A stretch of DNA of 64,000 nt. Source: Micromonospora ureilytica (GTDB lineage: Bacteria > Actinomycetota > Actinomycetes > Mycobacteriales > Micromonosporaceae). Positions 46,080-56,768 of this stretch are shown here, piece by piece; the stretch's first letter is position 1; each line of letters opens with the position of its first letter. Location: NCBI RefSeq assembly GCF_015751765.1, contig NZ_JADOTX010000001.1:4712001-4776000 (forward strand), in the 5' to 3' direction. The position numbers and the translations under genes are program-made. The notes beneath the pieces were generated by a model. It made no database searches. It saw only the letters and a program-made list of their open reading frames with translations, and was not told the origin of the DNA.

Positions 46080-46535
46080 TCAGAGAACCAGACGAGCCTT
46101 CTGGAACGCCTCCGCCTCGTCCTCCGTGCCGACCTTGCCGTACATACCGACCATGAGCAGCACCAGGGCTGCCGTCATCACCACGATCACTGTGGTGATG
46201 CTGAAGTTGAAGATGTTGGCGTCCGTCCGGATGAACGCGAGACCGGCCAGGCTGACCACCATGAGGCCGTACGCCATCCACTGGTTGATCGCCACGTCGA
46301 TGTTGCGGCCGAGCCCGGTGCCGACCAGCACGACGAGCCCGAGCAGCACGCTGAGCAGCGAGAAGCCGAGGTTCGTGCCCTGACCGAGCACGCGGGTGTC
46401 GTCCTGGGCGAGGAACTCGTTGCCGGTGCTCGCGATGATGCCGAGCACACCGAAGACGACCAGGTACAGACCGGTCAGCCCGCCGATCGCCCGGTAGATC
46501 GGCCGCGCGGGGTGGTTGACGGGGGTGTGGGCCAT
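46080..46535 (-). CDS. DUF4383 membrane protein (copy B)
   Basis: 151 residues from the ATG at 46535. It opens AHTPVNHPARPIYRAIGG, closely matching copy A, and has the same four helices with NLGFSLLSVLLGLVVLVG and IFNFSITTVIVVMTAALVLLMVGMYGKVG. The two genes arose by tandem duplication and have diverged moderately. They are separated by the stem-loop element, so they may be expressed unequally. Function unknown. Confidence 0.87.
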   Translation of the reverse strand: MAHTPVNHPARPIYRAIGGLTGLYLVVFGVLGIIASTGNEFLAQDDTRVLGQGTNLGFSLLSVLLGLVVLVGTGLGRNIDVAINQWMAYGLMVVSLAGLAFIRTDANIFNFSITTVIVVMTAALVLLMVGMYGKVGTEDEAEAFQKARLVL

Positions 46536-46611
46536 GTCTGTGTCTCCAACGCCGTGGGGTACGTGTCGCCGACGATTGTCTCGCACGCGGTGGTGTGACG
46601 CCGCACACGGG

Positions 46612-46633
46612 GGCCGGGCCGGCGCGCCCGGCC
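46612..46633 (-). terminator. Terminator after the ABC-F gene
   Basis: GGCCGGGC (46612-46619) and GCCCGGCC (46626-46633) form a perfect 8-bp stem with a 6-base loop, three bases beyond the ABC-F stop on the minus strand. Confidence 0.6.
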
Positions 46634-46635
46634 GG

Positions 46636-48441
<1,806 letters not shown>

Positions 48442-48560
48442 GTTCCACCCTTCATGATCAAGGCGTCCCGGTGCCGGCGGGCACCTGGACGCCTGTCCCA
48501 AGGGTACGCGGACGCCCCGAACGCCCGCGCCGCGCGCCGGCAGCCCGGTGGGACGTCCCG

Positions 48561-49508
48561 TCAGCCGACGCGGGCGCCGACGACCGGACCGTGCGCGACC
48601 CGCGCCTCCCGGCAGACGCCCGCGGCGGTCAGCTCGGCGGCGATCCGCTCCGCGTCGGCCGCGTCGGCGGCGAGAAACACGCAGGTCGGGCCGGAGCCGG
48701 AGACGATGCCGGTGAGCGCGCCGGCCGCCTCGCCGGCCTTGAGCGTGTCGGCCAGCGCCGGGCGCATGGCCAGGGCGGCGTCCTGGAGGTCGTTGCCGAG
48801 GGTTCGGGCGAGCACCCGGGGGTCGCGCTGGCGCAGCGCGCCCAGCAGGGCGTCGGTGCTGCCCAGCGGGGCGCCGGCGGCACCGGAGTCGCGGAGTCGA
48901 TCCAGCTCCCGGTACGCGGCCGGGGTGGACAGGCCGACGTCGGCGATCGCCACCACCCAGTGCCAGGAGGTCGGCCGGGCCAGCACCGGGCTGATCGCCT
49001 CACCCCGGCCGGTGCCCAGCGCGGTGCCACCGTAGATCAGGAACGGCACGTCGGAACCGAGGTCGGCGGCGATGCCGGCCAACTCGTCGCGGGACAGCCC
49101 GGTGCCCCAGAGCGCGTCGCAGGCCACCAGCGCGGCGGCCGCGTCGGCGCTGCCACCGGCCAGCCCACCGGCGAGCGGGATCTGCTTACGCAGGTGCAGT
49201 CGGGCGTGCGGCAGTACCCCCGCGTACCCGGCGAGGGCATGCGCGGCGCGGATCACCAGGTTGGTGTCGTCCAGGGCCAGCTCGCCGGTGCCCTCACCCT
49301 CCATGGTCAGCGCGAGGGTGTCGCCCCGACGGGCCGTCAGCTCGTCGTAGATCGAGATGGCGTGGTAGACCGTGTTCAGCTCGTGGTAGCCGTCCCGGCG
49401 CAGCGGGCCCACCCCGAGGTGCAGGTTGACCTTCGCGGGCACCCGCACCCGCACCGGGCCGATGGCCCCGCGTGGTTCGTCGTCGTCCGGTCGCCAGGCC
49501 TCGGTCAC
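48561..49508 (-). CDS. ispE: 4-diphosphocytidyl-2-C-methyl-D-erythritol kinase
   Basis: 315 residues from the GTG at 49508. A GHMP kinase with VRVPAKVNLHLGVGPLRRDGYHEL near 20, the ATP loop PLAGGLAGGSADAAAALVA near 105, and the C-terminal GIVSGSGPTCVFLA. It phosphorylates CDP-ME in the MEP isoprenoid pathway. It lies downstream of rsmA on the same strand, the usual actinobacterial order. The start overlaps by four bases (GTGA) a possible 26-codon ORF. Confidence 0.94.
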   Translation of the reverse strand: MTEAWRPDDDEPRGAIGPVRVRVPAKVNLHLGVGPLRRDGYHELNTVYHAISIYDELTARRGDTLALTMEGEGTGELALDDTNLVIRAAHALAGYAGVLPHARLHLRKQIPLAGGLAGGSADAAAALVACDALWGTGLSRDELAGIAADLGSDVPFLIYGGTALGTGRGEAISPVLARPTSWHWVVAIADVGLSTPAAYRELDRLRDSGAAGAPLGSTDALLGALRQRDPRVLARTLGNDLQDAALAMRPALADTLKAGEAAGALTGIVSGSGPTCVFLAADAADAERIAAELTAAGVCREARVAHGPVVGARVG

Positions 49509-49585
49509 GGGGTGATGTCCCGCATGCGCAGGCGGATGTCGAACGGCTTGGCCACGATCAGCTCCTCGGCGTCCTGGGCGGGCAC
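49505..49585 (-). CDS. Possible 26-residue ORF coupled to ispE
   Basis: A GTG at 49585 opens a frame encoding VPAQDAEELIVAKPFDIRLR and six more residues (MRDITP), whose TGA overlaps the ispE GTG. It fills most of the rsmA-ispE gap. No good Shine-Dalgarno is visible. It could be a coupling leader peptide or chance. I do not recognise the peptide. Confidence 0.35.
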   Translation of the reverse strand: MPAQDAEELIVAKPFDIRLRMRDITP

Positions 49586-49594
49586 GGCGTCAGC

Positions 49595-50464
49595 CTACTT
49601 CGCGGCCGGCGTACCGACCGGAGCCGACGCGGCGATGGCGGCGAACTGCTCGACGGTCAGTGACTCGCCACGGGCGCCGGGGTCGACGCCGGCGGCGGTG
49701 AGCGCTGCGGCGGCCCGGTCCGCACCGCCGGCCCAGCCGGCCAACGCGGCGCGCAGCGTCTTGCGGCGCTGCGCGAACGCCGCGTCCACCACGGCGAAGA
49801 CCCGCTGCCGGGGTACGTCGGTGCGGGGCGGTTCGTGGCAGGTGAAGGCGACCAGGCCGGAGTCGACGTTGGGCACCGGCCAGAACACGTTCGGCGGCAC
49901 CTTGCCCGCGCCCCGGGCCTGGGCGTACCAGGCAAGCTTCACCGACGGGATGCCGTACACCTTGGAGCCGGGACCGGCGACGAGCCGGTCGGCGACCTCC
50001 TTCTGCACCATCACCAGGCCGTGTCGCAGGGTGGGCAGCACGGCGAGCAGGTGCAACACCACAGGCACGGCGACGTTGTAGGGCAGGTTCGCCACCAGCG
50101 CGGTCGGTGGCGGGTCGGCCAGCTCGGCGGCGGCGACGCGCAGCGCGTCCGCGCGGTGCACGGTGAGCCGGGCGGCGTCGGCCCCGGCGTGCCGCGCGAC
50201 GGTCTCCGGCAGCGCCCCGGCGAGCACCGGGTCGATCTCCACGGCGTGCACGTGCCCGGCGACCGGTAGCAGCCCCAGGGTCAGCGAGCCGAGCCCCGGC
50301 CCCACCTCCAGGGCCACGTCGTCGGGGGTGAGGCCGGCGGCGGTGACGATCCGACGCACGGTGTTCGGGTCGTGCACGAAGTTCTGGCCCAGCTTCTTGG
50401 TGGGCGCGACGCCCAGCCGGGCGGCGAGTTCCCGGATCTCCGCCGGGCCGAGGAGACCGGTCAT
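49595..50464 (-). CDS. rsmA: 16S rRNA dimethyladenosine transferase
   Basis: 289 residues (KsgA). SAM-binding and catalytic motifs are clear: [16 protein letters not shown] near 24, [14 protein letters not shown] near 54 and [11 protein letters not shown] near 120. It dimethylates the two adjacent adenines (A1518, A1519) of helix 45 in 16S rRNA; loss confers kasugamycin resistance. It follows the TatD gene on the same strand by 46 bases and precedes ispE. Confidence 0.95.
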   Translation of the reverse strand: MTGLLGPAEIRELAARLGVAPTKKLGQNFVHDPNTVRRIVTAAGLTPDDVALEVGPGLGSLTLGLLPVAGHVHAVEIDPVLAGALPETVARHAGADAARLTVHRADALRVAAAELADPPPTALVANLPYNVAVPVVLHLLAVLPTLRHGLVMVQKEVADRLVAGPGSKVYGIPSVKLAWYAQARGAGKVPPNVFWPVPNVDSGLVAFTCHEPPRTDVPRQRVFAVVDAAFAQRRKTLRAALAGWAGGADRAAAALTAAGVDPGARGESLTVEQFAAIAASAPVGTPAAK

Positions 50465-50510
50465 GGCTGGCAGCGTAGCGACGGGGTCGGTGTCGACCGT
50501 CGGGCCGGGC

Positions 50511-51398
50511 TCACCATGGGCCGAAGGCCCGGTCGCCGGTGGCGGAGATGGCGGCGCACAGCTCGTCCAGGTCGCTGCCCGCGGTCGCCGCGAGCGCGCG
50601 GACGGTGAGCGGGATCAGGTACGACGCGTTCGGCCGGCCGCGGTACGGCATCGGGGTGAGGTACGGGGCGTCGGTCTCCACCAGCATCTGATCCAGAGGG
50701 GTGAGCGCGGCGGCCTCGCGCAGCGCCGTAGCGCTGCCGAAGGTGACGGTGCCGGCGAAGCTCAGCAGAAAGCCGCGGCGGACGCACTCACGGGCGAAGT
50801 CGGCGTCGCCGGAGAAGCAGTGCAGCACCACCCGGTCGGGGGCGCCCTCGTCGTCGAGGATCCGCAGCACGTCGGCGTGTGCGTCGCGGTCGTGGATGAC
50901 AAGCGTCTTGCCGTACCGCTTGGCGATGGCGATGTGCGCCCGGAAACTCTCCTCCTGCGCGGCACGCCCCTCGTCTCCGGTCCGGAAGAAGTCCATTCCG
51001 GTCTCGCCGATCCCCCGGACGCGGTCGCGGGCGGCGAGCGACTCGATCTCCCGCAACGCCTCGTCGAGGTCGTTCAGCCGGGGCGCCTCGTTGGGGTGCA
51101 GCGCCACGGTGGCCAGCACGGCGGGATACCGGTCGGCGGTGTCCGCGCCCCACCGGGAGGAGGCGACGTCCACCCCCACCTGGACCAACCGGTCCACGCC
51201 GACCTTCGTGGCCAACTCGATGGCCACGGCAACCGGGTCGTCGGCCGTCCCGCCACCGGGCACACCTGCCTCGCTGACAGTGATGTCCAGGTGGGTGTGG
51301 CTGTCCAGCACCGCCCGGGGCAGCGACTCGGGGGCGGGCGGAAACTCTCCGGCCCGCCGGGCGGCACGCTCGCGGCGGGATTCAGTGGGCTCGCTCAT
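50511..51398 (-). CDS. TatD-family metal-dependent hydrolase
   Basis: 295 residues from the ATG at 51398; the very long frame upstream is a shadow of the next plus-strand gene. Metal ligands are visible: DSHTHLD near 31, [10 protein letters not shown] with Glu, HCFSGD and [17 protein letters not shown] at the C-terminus. TatD proteins are Mg-dependent 3'-5' DNases or RNases. The gene starts the TatD-rsmA-ispE series common in bacteria and may be transcribed with it. Confidence 0.92.
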   Translation of the reverse strand: MSEPTESRRERAARRAGEFPPAPESLPRAVLDSHTHLDITVSEAGVPGGGTADDPVAVAIELATKVGVDRLVQVGVDVASSRWGADTADRYPAVLATVALHPNEAPRLNDLDEALREIESLAARDRVRGIGETGMDFFRTGDEGRAAQEESFRAHIAIAKRYGKTLVIHDRDAHADVLRILDDEGAPDRVVLHCFSGDADFARECVRRGFLLSFAGTVTFGSATALREAAALTPLDQMLVETDAPYLTPMPYRGRPNASYLIPLTVRALAATAGSDLDELCAAISATGDRAFGPW

Positions 51399-51473
51399 CA
51401 GCGACAGCATCACACACCGGGCCTGTCCATCCGCCCGCCACCCGACGTTCACCTCGACTACGCCGCGCGACTC

Positions 51474-51479
51474 TACGGT
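51474..51479 (+). promoter_or_regulatory. -10 box TACGGT of a leaderless gene
   Basis: TACGGT ends six bases before ATG 51486 and no Shine-Dalgarno lies between, matching the leaderless pattern. Confidence 0.6.
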
Positions 51480-51485
51480 CCCCGC

Positions 51486-52733
51486 ATGAGCGTCACCCCC
51501 CAGGCCGATGGCGCCGCCGGCGAACGGACCGGGCTGCACGTGGCGTTCGGCGGCGGCGTGTACCCGGCCGAGGAGATCGCTCGGGGCGCCGCGTACGAGT
51601 TGTTCAGCGCCGACGAGGTGGCCGGCTTCGAGTGGGCGCCCCGCCCGGGTAGCGCCCTGCCGTGGCGTCGTTTCGTGCACGTCACCGAGGTGACCGCTGT
51701 GCACGGGGCCACCGAGCCGGCCGACGAGCCGGAGACGCCACTGCTGATGCCCGCCCACCGCGAGCGGGGTTGGGCGTACCTGCACCAGCTCAGCCAACAA
51801 CCGGCGGCGGCGGGCGACCCGATGCTGGTGACGGCACGCGCGTCGGCGGTGGTCCGGCGGGGCACCCGGATGATGAAGGTGCTCTCGGCCCAGCAGGTCG
51901 CCGGCTACGTGCGGGGCTGGCTGCCGCACGGCTTCTGCTACCGCGAACACGATGTGGCGCACCTGCGTACGCCGGCGACGACGACTGTGCTGCGGAGCGA
52001 CGGTGACGCTGGCCGGGACGGCCCGGAGGTCGCGTACGCGCTGCGCTGGCGCGCCTCCGACCCGGGCGACTACGACGTGCCGGTGGGCCGGGCGCACCGC
52101 GGCCTGACCGCGCTGGCCTCCCGGGACCGGCTCGGCGCCCCGGTGCTGGGCACGGGCTTCGTGCCGAGCAACGGTCAGCTCATCCCGGAGTTCATCACCC
52201 GGGACTTCGCCGACCTGCCGATGCCGGCGAACGCCGCCCTCATCGCCTACCCGGCGGAGGGGGCGGAGGTGGTGCTGTACACCTACCAGGCCGAGCAGCG
52301 CGGGTGGCTGCGGATGGTGGGCCCGCAGTGGCGGCACCTGCTGGCCGCGGTGCCGGGCCTCTCCCCGGACCAGGAGTACGTGCCGAACGCCGACGCGCCC
52401 CGCTCCACCCAACTGGTCGGCATGTACGGCGACACCGAGTACGAGGCGGTCGCCGACCTGCCCGGCGGGTTCCGGGTGCTGGCGATGACCCGGGCGGCCC
52501 GATACCCGGTGGACGCGGTGGCCCGCCGGGTCCGGTTCGCCCAGTGGCGGGGGACGCCGTGTCTGGTGCTGCGGGAGGAGGCCGGCTGGCTGCGGGTGCG
52601 CCTGCGCTACCCGAACCCGGACACCGTGGTCACCACCGGGGCGCAGTGTCAGGAACGTGGCATCTACGAGGCCTGGGCGCCGGGCGCCGAGGTGACCGAC
52701 GACCAGGTGATGGACACCCGGTACGCGATGTGA
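51486..52733 (+). CDS. Conserved protein of unknown function
   Basis: 415 residues from the leaderless ATG at 51486. I do not recognise a domain. It is soluble and Trp/Tyr/Arg-rich, without signal peptide or membrane segments. Two similar-looking halves may exist: AEEIARGAAYELFSADEVAGFEW early, and later WAPGAEVTDDQV; RYPVDAVARRVRFAQWRG recurs as a conserved-looking stretch. The C-terminal quarter alternates strands (GTPCLVLREEAGWLRVRL). It stands between TatD (divergent) and metG (convergent). A strong shared terminator closes it. Confidence 0.6.
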   Translation: MSVTPQADGAAGERTGLHVAFGGGVYPAEEIARGAAYELFSADEVAGFEWAPRPGSALPWRRFVHVTEVTAVHGATEPADEPETPLLMPAHRERGWAYLHQLSQQPAAAGDPMLVTARASAVVRRGTRMMKVLSAQQVAGYVRGWLPHGFCYREHDVAHLRTPATTTVLRSDGDAGRDGPEVAYALRWRASDPGDYDVPVGRAHRGLTALASRDRLGAPVLGTGFVPSNGQLIPEFITRDFADLPMPANAALIAYPAEGAEVVLYTYQAEQRGWLRMVGPQWRHLLAAVPGLSPDQEYVPNADAPRSTQLVGMYGDTEYEAVADLPGGFRVLAMTRAARYPVDAVARRVRFAQWRGTPCLVLREEAGWLRVRLRYPNPDTVVTTGAQCQERGIYEAWAPGAEVTDDQVMDTRYAM

Positions 52734-52771
52734 CGGCGCGCGGCGGCAGGGCACCCCGCCGCCGCGCGCCG
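52734..52771. terminator. Bidirectional terminator between orphan gene and metG
   Basis: A perfect 14-bp stem (52734-52747 and 52758-52771) with an inner GGG/CCC pairing fills the 43-base gap between two convergent stops. It should serve both strands. Confidence 0.85.
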
Positions 52772-52776
52772 TGCGT

Positions 52777-54579
52777 TCAGTCGGCGAGCCGGGCCAGCTC
52801 CTCGTCGACGATCGACGGGTCGAGCTTGCGGAACACGGGCTTCGGCGCGGCCAGCGGGCGGCCCGCCTCGATCGGCACCGACTCCCAGCGCGCGCCGACG
52901 GTGTAGTCCCCGGTGAGCACCGGGTACGTCGGACCGCCGTCCAGGTCGTCGACCTGCTCGATCACCGGCATCGGCGCGTGCACGCCAGTGCCCCCGAGCA
53001 GCTCGTGCACCTGCTGCGCGGAGTGCGGCAGGAACGGGGTGAGCAGCGTGTTGGCATCGCTGATCACCTGAAGGGCGACGTGCAGGATGGTGCCCATCCG
53101 GGGCTTGTCGGCCTCGCCCTTGAGCTTCCAGGGCGCCTGCTCGGAGAGGTACCTGTTGGCCTCGGCGACCACCTTCATGGCCTCACCGATGGCCTGCTTC
53201 TGCCGGTGCCGACCGATCAGGTCGCCGACAGTGGTGAAACCGGTCCGGGCGACGGCGAGCAGGGCCTCGTCGGCCTCGGTGAGCCCGGCCGGGTCGACCG
53301 GCGGGATCTCCCCGAAGTTCTTCGCGGCGATCGAGACGGACCTGTTGACCAGGTTGCCCCAGCCGGCGACCAACTCGTCGTTGTTGCGGCGGAGGAACTC
53401 GGCCCAGGTGAAGTCGGTGTCGTTGCTCTCCGGGCCGGCGGCGGCGATGAAGTAGCGCAGCGCGTCGGCGTCGTAGCGCTCCAGGAAGTCGCGAACGTAG
53501 ATGACCACCTTGCGGGACGAGGAGAACTTGCGCCCCTCCATGGTCAGGTATTCGCTGGAGACCACCTCGGTGGGCAGGTTGAGCCGGCCCAGCTCGCCCG
53601 GCTCACCGTCGCGGGAGCCCTCGCCGGAGTAGCCGGAGAGCAGCGCCGGCCAGATCACCGAGTGGAAGACGATGTTGTCCTTGCCCATGAAGTAGTAGGA
53701 CTGGGCGTCCTTACCGGCGCCGTCGGCGGACCAGTACTTCCGCCACGCGTCCGGGTCGCCGGAGCGACGGGCCCATTCGATCGAGGCGGACAGGTAGCCG
53801 ATCACGGCGTCGAACCACACGTAGATCCGCTTGTCCGACCGGTCGCGCCAGCCGTCGAGCGGGATCGGTACGCCCCACTCCAGGTCACGGGTGATCGCCC
53901 GGGGCTGGAGGTCGTCGAGCAGGTTGCGGGAGAACCGCAGCACGTTGGGCCGCCACCCCTCGCGGGTGTCCAGCCACTGCCGCAGCACCTCGGCCAGGGC
54001 CGGCAGGTCCAGGAAGAAGTGCTCGGTCTCGACGAACTTCGGAGTCTCCCCGTTGATCCGCGACTTCGGGTTGATCAGGTCGATCGGGTCGAGCTGGTTG
54101 CCGCAGTTGTCGCACTGGTCACCGCGGGCGCTGTCGTACCCGCAGATCGGGCAGGTGCCCTCGATGTAGCGGTCGGGCAGGGTGCGCCCGGTGGACGGGG
54201 AGATCGCGCCCATGGTGGTCTTCGGCACGATGTAGCCGTTGCGGTACATCCCCTCGAACAGCTCCTGCACCACCGCGTAGTGGTTGCGGGTGGTGGTGCG
54301 GGTGAACAGGTCGTAGGAGAGACCGAGGCCGTGCAGGTCCTCGACGATCACCCTGTTGTACCGGTCGGCCAGCTCGCGCGGGGTCACCCCGTCGGCGTCG
54401 GCCTGCACCTGGATGGGGGTGCCGTGCTCGTCGGTGCCGGAGACCATGAGCACGTCGTGGCCGGCCATCCGCATGTACCGGGCGAAGACGTCGGAGGGTA
54501 CGCCGAAACCGGAGACGTGGCCGATGTGGCGGGGGCCGTTGGCGTACGGCCAGGCCACTGCCGCGAGAACGTGACTCAT
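52777..54579 (-). CDS. metG: Methionyl-tRNA synthetase
   Basis: 600 residues. Class Ia features: [14 protein letters not shown] near 11 (HIGH), the zinc knuckle [18 protein letters not shown] near 140, and a KMSKS-equivalent GRKFSSSR near 350, in which the first Lys position reads KFSSS. The anticodon-binding helices follow to the end, with no C-terminal tRNA-binding EMAP domain. It charges initiator and elongator tRNA-Met. Normal length for the short type. Confidence 0.95.
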   Translation of the reverse strand: MSHVLAAVAWPYANGPRHIGHVSGFGVPSDVFARYMRMAGHDVLMVSGTDEHGTPIQVQADADGVTPRELADRYNRVIVEDLHGLGLSYDLFTRTTTRNHYAVVQELFEGMYRNGYIVPKTTMGAISPSTGRTLPDRYIEGTCPICGYDSARGDQCDNCGNQLDPIDLINPKSRINGETPKFVETEHFFLDLPALAEVLRQWLDTREGWRPNVLRFSRNLLDDLQPRAITRDLEWGVPIPLDGWRDRSDKRIYVWFDAVIGYLSASIEWARRSGDPDAWRKYWSADGAGKDAQSYYFMGKDNIVFHSVIWPALLSGYSGEGSRDGEPGELGRLNLPTEVVSSEYLTMEGRKFSSSRKVVIYVRDFLERYDADALRYFIAAAGPESNDTDFTWAEFLRRNNDELVAGWGNLVNRSVSIAAKNFGEIPPVDPAGLTEADEALLAVARTGFTTVGDLIGRHRQKQAIGEAMKVVAEANRYLSEQAPWKLKGEADKPRMGTILHVALQVISDANTLLTPFLPHSAQQVHELLGGTGVHAPMPVIEQVDDLDGGPTYPVLTGDYTVGARWESVPIEAGRPLAAPKPVFRKLDPSIVDEELARLAD

Positions 54580-54728
54580 GAGCAGTGAGCCTAGTGACAG
54601 GTCCGGGGCATCCGCGAACCAATGGGGGGTGCCCGACCGGCGGACCGGGCCGACCAGCTCGCCCGTTGGTCCGATTTGTCGTCGACACGCGGCTCAGCTG
54701 CCCGTTTCGCCTCCTGGGGCGGTGTGCA

Positions 54729-55805
54729 ATGAACCTCGTGATGGGCAGACGAGCGGCGCGGGACCACGAGGACCGTCCCAGCGGACCGGCGGTCGGCGAC
54801 GACCCGGGGCCCGAGCCCGCCGTGCCCCGGGTCGGCGGGCTCGCGCCTCAGCCCCGGCTGGTGCCCGGTGCCGACCCGGGCGCGCAGCGGCCCACCCCGG
54901 CGGGGAGGTCCGCCACCCCGGCCCGCCCCACACCGGCGGCGCCGTCGCCCACTCCGGCCCGTCCGACCCCGGCGGCACCCGTGCCCAGCCCGGCCCGGCC
55001 CGGGTTGTCGGGTCCGCCCGCCGGCTCGGAGGCCGTCGAGGTGGAGGCCGTCGAGGTGGAGGCCGTCGAGGTGGAGCCGACCACCGGCGCGCCGGTGGAC
55101 GCGGTGCCGCGTCGGGTGCCGGTCCGGCAACAGGGTCGCCGGGAGCGGGGCCTGCGGTCCGACGGCGACACGCCGGACGACGACGGCGGCGCCTTCTGGG
55201 CACCGATCGAGCAGGTGCACTGGGACGGCACCCCGGTCCGCAAGGACCCGGCACCGGAGCGGTTCCGCGGCTTCCGGCTGGCACGCCGCCAGGCACCCAG
55301 CCGCACGCCCCCACCGCCGGATCCGCTGCCCGGGCTCGCCGCGCTGGTGGCGCTGAGCCTGGTCGCGGCCTTCTTCGCCTGGGTCAGCGCCGGCCCGTTC
55401 TGGCTCGCGGTCGGGCACGCCCGAACGGGCACTGTCGTGATCGACGACTGCTCCGGCGGCGGGCTCACCCAACGGTGCCAGGGGATCTTCACGGCTGAGG
55501 ATGGGCGGTTCATCGCCCATGGTGTCCGGGTCAGCGGCGTGCCCGTCGAAGGCAGCGCGACAGGTACCTCGCTGCCGGCGCGGATGACCGGCCCGGACAG
55601 CGGCACCGCGTACGCGGACGTCGGGGTGGGCAGGCACCTGCTGTGGCTGCCCGGTCTGCTGGTGGTGCTGGGCTGCACCGCCGGCATCGTCCGGTGGACC
55701 GGATCGGCCCGGCTGCCCGGTCGCCGGCACCGCCGCTGGGCGGTGGCCGCCGCCATCGCCGGCCCCACACTGATCACCGTCGGCTTCCTGGCCGCCGCGT
55801 GGTGA
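54729..55805 (+). CDS. Membrane protein with long disordered N-terminus
   Basis: 358 residues from the ATG at 54729 (GGGGCGG upstream); an earlier in-frame start at 54585 is less likely. The first ~210 residues are Pro/Ala/Arg/Glu-rich and disordered, with three exact 15-base repeats encoding EAVEV (55029-55073). Membrane helices follow near 203-225, 290-310 and 335-355, with an extracytoplasmic loop holding IDDCSGGGLTQRCQGIF (two Cys, possibly disulfide-bonded). I do not recognise the family. It diverges from metG. Confidence 0.6.
   Translation: MNLVMGRRAARDHEDRPSGPAVGDDPGPEPAVPRVGGLAPQPRLVPGADPGAQRPTPAGRSATPARPTPAAPSPTPARPTPAAPVPSPARPGLSGPPAGSEAVEVEAVEVEAVEVEPTTGAPVDAVPRRVPVRQQGRRERGLRSDGDTPDDDGGAFWAPIEQVHWDGTPVRKDPAPERFRGFRLARRQAPSRTPPPPDPLPGLAALVALSLVAAFFAWVSAGPFWLAVGHARTGTVVIDDCSGGGLTQRCQGIFTAEDGRFIAHGVRVSGVPVEGSATGTSLPARMTGPDSGTAYADVGVGRHLLWLPGLLVVLGCTAGIVRWTGSARLPGRRHRRWAVAAAIAGPTLITVGFLAAAW
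55029..55073 (+). repeat. Three exact 15-bp tandem repeats
   Basis: GAGGCCGTCGAGGTG occurs three times in a row without change and encodes EAVEV repeats in the disordered region of the membrane protein. Exact identity suggests recent slippage and possible strain variation. Confidence 0.9.
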
Positions 55806-55836
55806 CCCCGCCGTCAGGCGAGCCGGACCACAGTGG

Positions 55837-56676
55837 TCAGCTGTGCACGATCGTGTAGACGTCCCGGCGGCGCAGCGCGTACTCGGTGGCGACGTCGGTG
55901 ATGGCGTCCCGGCGGGACCGGCCGGCGGCCTCCCGCTCGGCGACGGCGGCGCGCAGGGTGTCGTCGTCGGGGCGTTCGGCGGCGGTCACCGGAGCTCCGG
56001 CCACCACCAGCGTGATCTCTCCGCGCGGGTCCCCCTCGGTGGCCCACCGGGCCAGCTCGCCGAGGGGTCGGCGGAGCACCTCCTCGTAGGTCTTTGTGAG
56101 TTCGCGGCAGAGCGCGGCCGGCCGGTCCGCCCCGAACGTGTCGGCCAGGTCGGTGAGGGTCGCCCCGATCCGGTGCGGCGCCTCGAAGAAGACCAGGGTG
56201 CGTTCCTCGGCGGCGAGCGCGCGCAGCCGGGATCGGCGGCCGCCGGGGGTGCGGGGCAGGAAGCCCTCGAAGCAGAACCGGTCGCAGGGCAGCCCGGAGA
56301 CGGCCAGCGCGGTGGTGACCGCGCTCGGCCCGGGGGCGACGGTGACCGGCGCCCCGACATCCACCGTGGCACGGACCAACCGGTAGCCGGGGTCGGAGAC
56401 GCTCGGCATCCCTCCGTCGGTGACAAGCGCCACCACGTACCCGCCGAGGATGGCCTCGACCAGCTCGGGGGTGCGCCGCTCCTCGTTGCCCTCGAAGTAG
56501 GAGACGATTCGACCGCCGACGGTGAGGTCGAGGTCGCGGGCCAACCGGGTGAGCCGGCGGGTGTCCTCGGCGGCGACCACGTCGGCGCTGATCAGCACCT
56601 CCCGGAGCCGGGCCGAGGCGTCGGCGGGGTTGCCGAGCGGAGCACCGAGCAGAATCAGGCGCCCAACTTCGGACAT
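55837..56676 (-). CDS. rsmI: 16S rRNA cytidine(1402)-2'-O-methyltransferase
   Basis: 279 residues from the ATG at 56676. The tetrapyrrole-methylase-like fold shows RLILLGAPLGNPADASARLREVL near the start, AAEDTRRLTRL, VALVTDGGMPSVSDPG near 105 and FFEAPHR. RsmI 2'-O-methylates C1402 in the decoding centre. Unlike E. coli it stands alone and diverges from the mannosyltransferase gene. Confidence 0.93.
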   Translation of the reverse strand: MSEVGRLILLGAPLGNPADASARLREVLISADVVAAEDTRRLTRLARDLDLTVGGRIVSYFEGNEERRTPELVEAILGGYVVALVTDGGMPSVSDPGYRLVRATVDVGAPVTVAPGPSAVTTALAVSGLPCDRFCFEGFLPRTPGGRRSRLRALAAEERTLVFFEAPHRIGATLTDLADTFGADRPAALCRELTKTYEEVLRRPLGELARWATEGDPRGEITLVVAGAPVTAAERPDDDTLRAAVAEREAAGRSRRDAITDVATEYALRRRDVYTIVHS

Positions 56677-56756
56677 TTCACCCACGGATTCGTCTCCTTC
56701 ATTGCTGGGAATACCGGTATCAGGGACGACGGACGCCACCGGACACCTTGGCAGCC

Positions 56757-56762
56757 TACGAT
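56757..56762 (+). promoter_or_regulatory. -10 box TACGAT of leaderless mannosyltransferase gene
   Basis: TACGAT ends six bases before GTG 56769 with no Shine-Dalgarno between. This decides the GTG over the in-frame TTG at 56748. Confidence 0.6.
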
Positions 56763-56768
56763 CGCCGG

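Noticed and set aside
51399..52754. N-terminal extension of the TatD frame by about 450 codons on the minus strand
   Set aside because: It overlaps the plus-strand 51486 gene in full and has low-complexity shadow composition; TatD homology begins at the ATG at 51398.
56748..56750. TTG 56748 as start of the mannosyltransferase
   Set aside because: No Shine-Dalgarno, and a TACGAT -10 box lies between it and GTG 56769, which fits a leaderless start.
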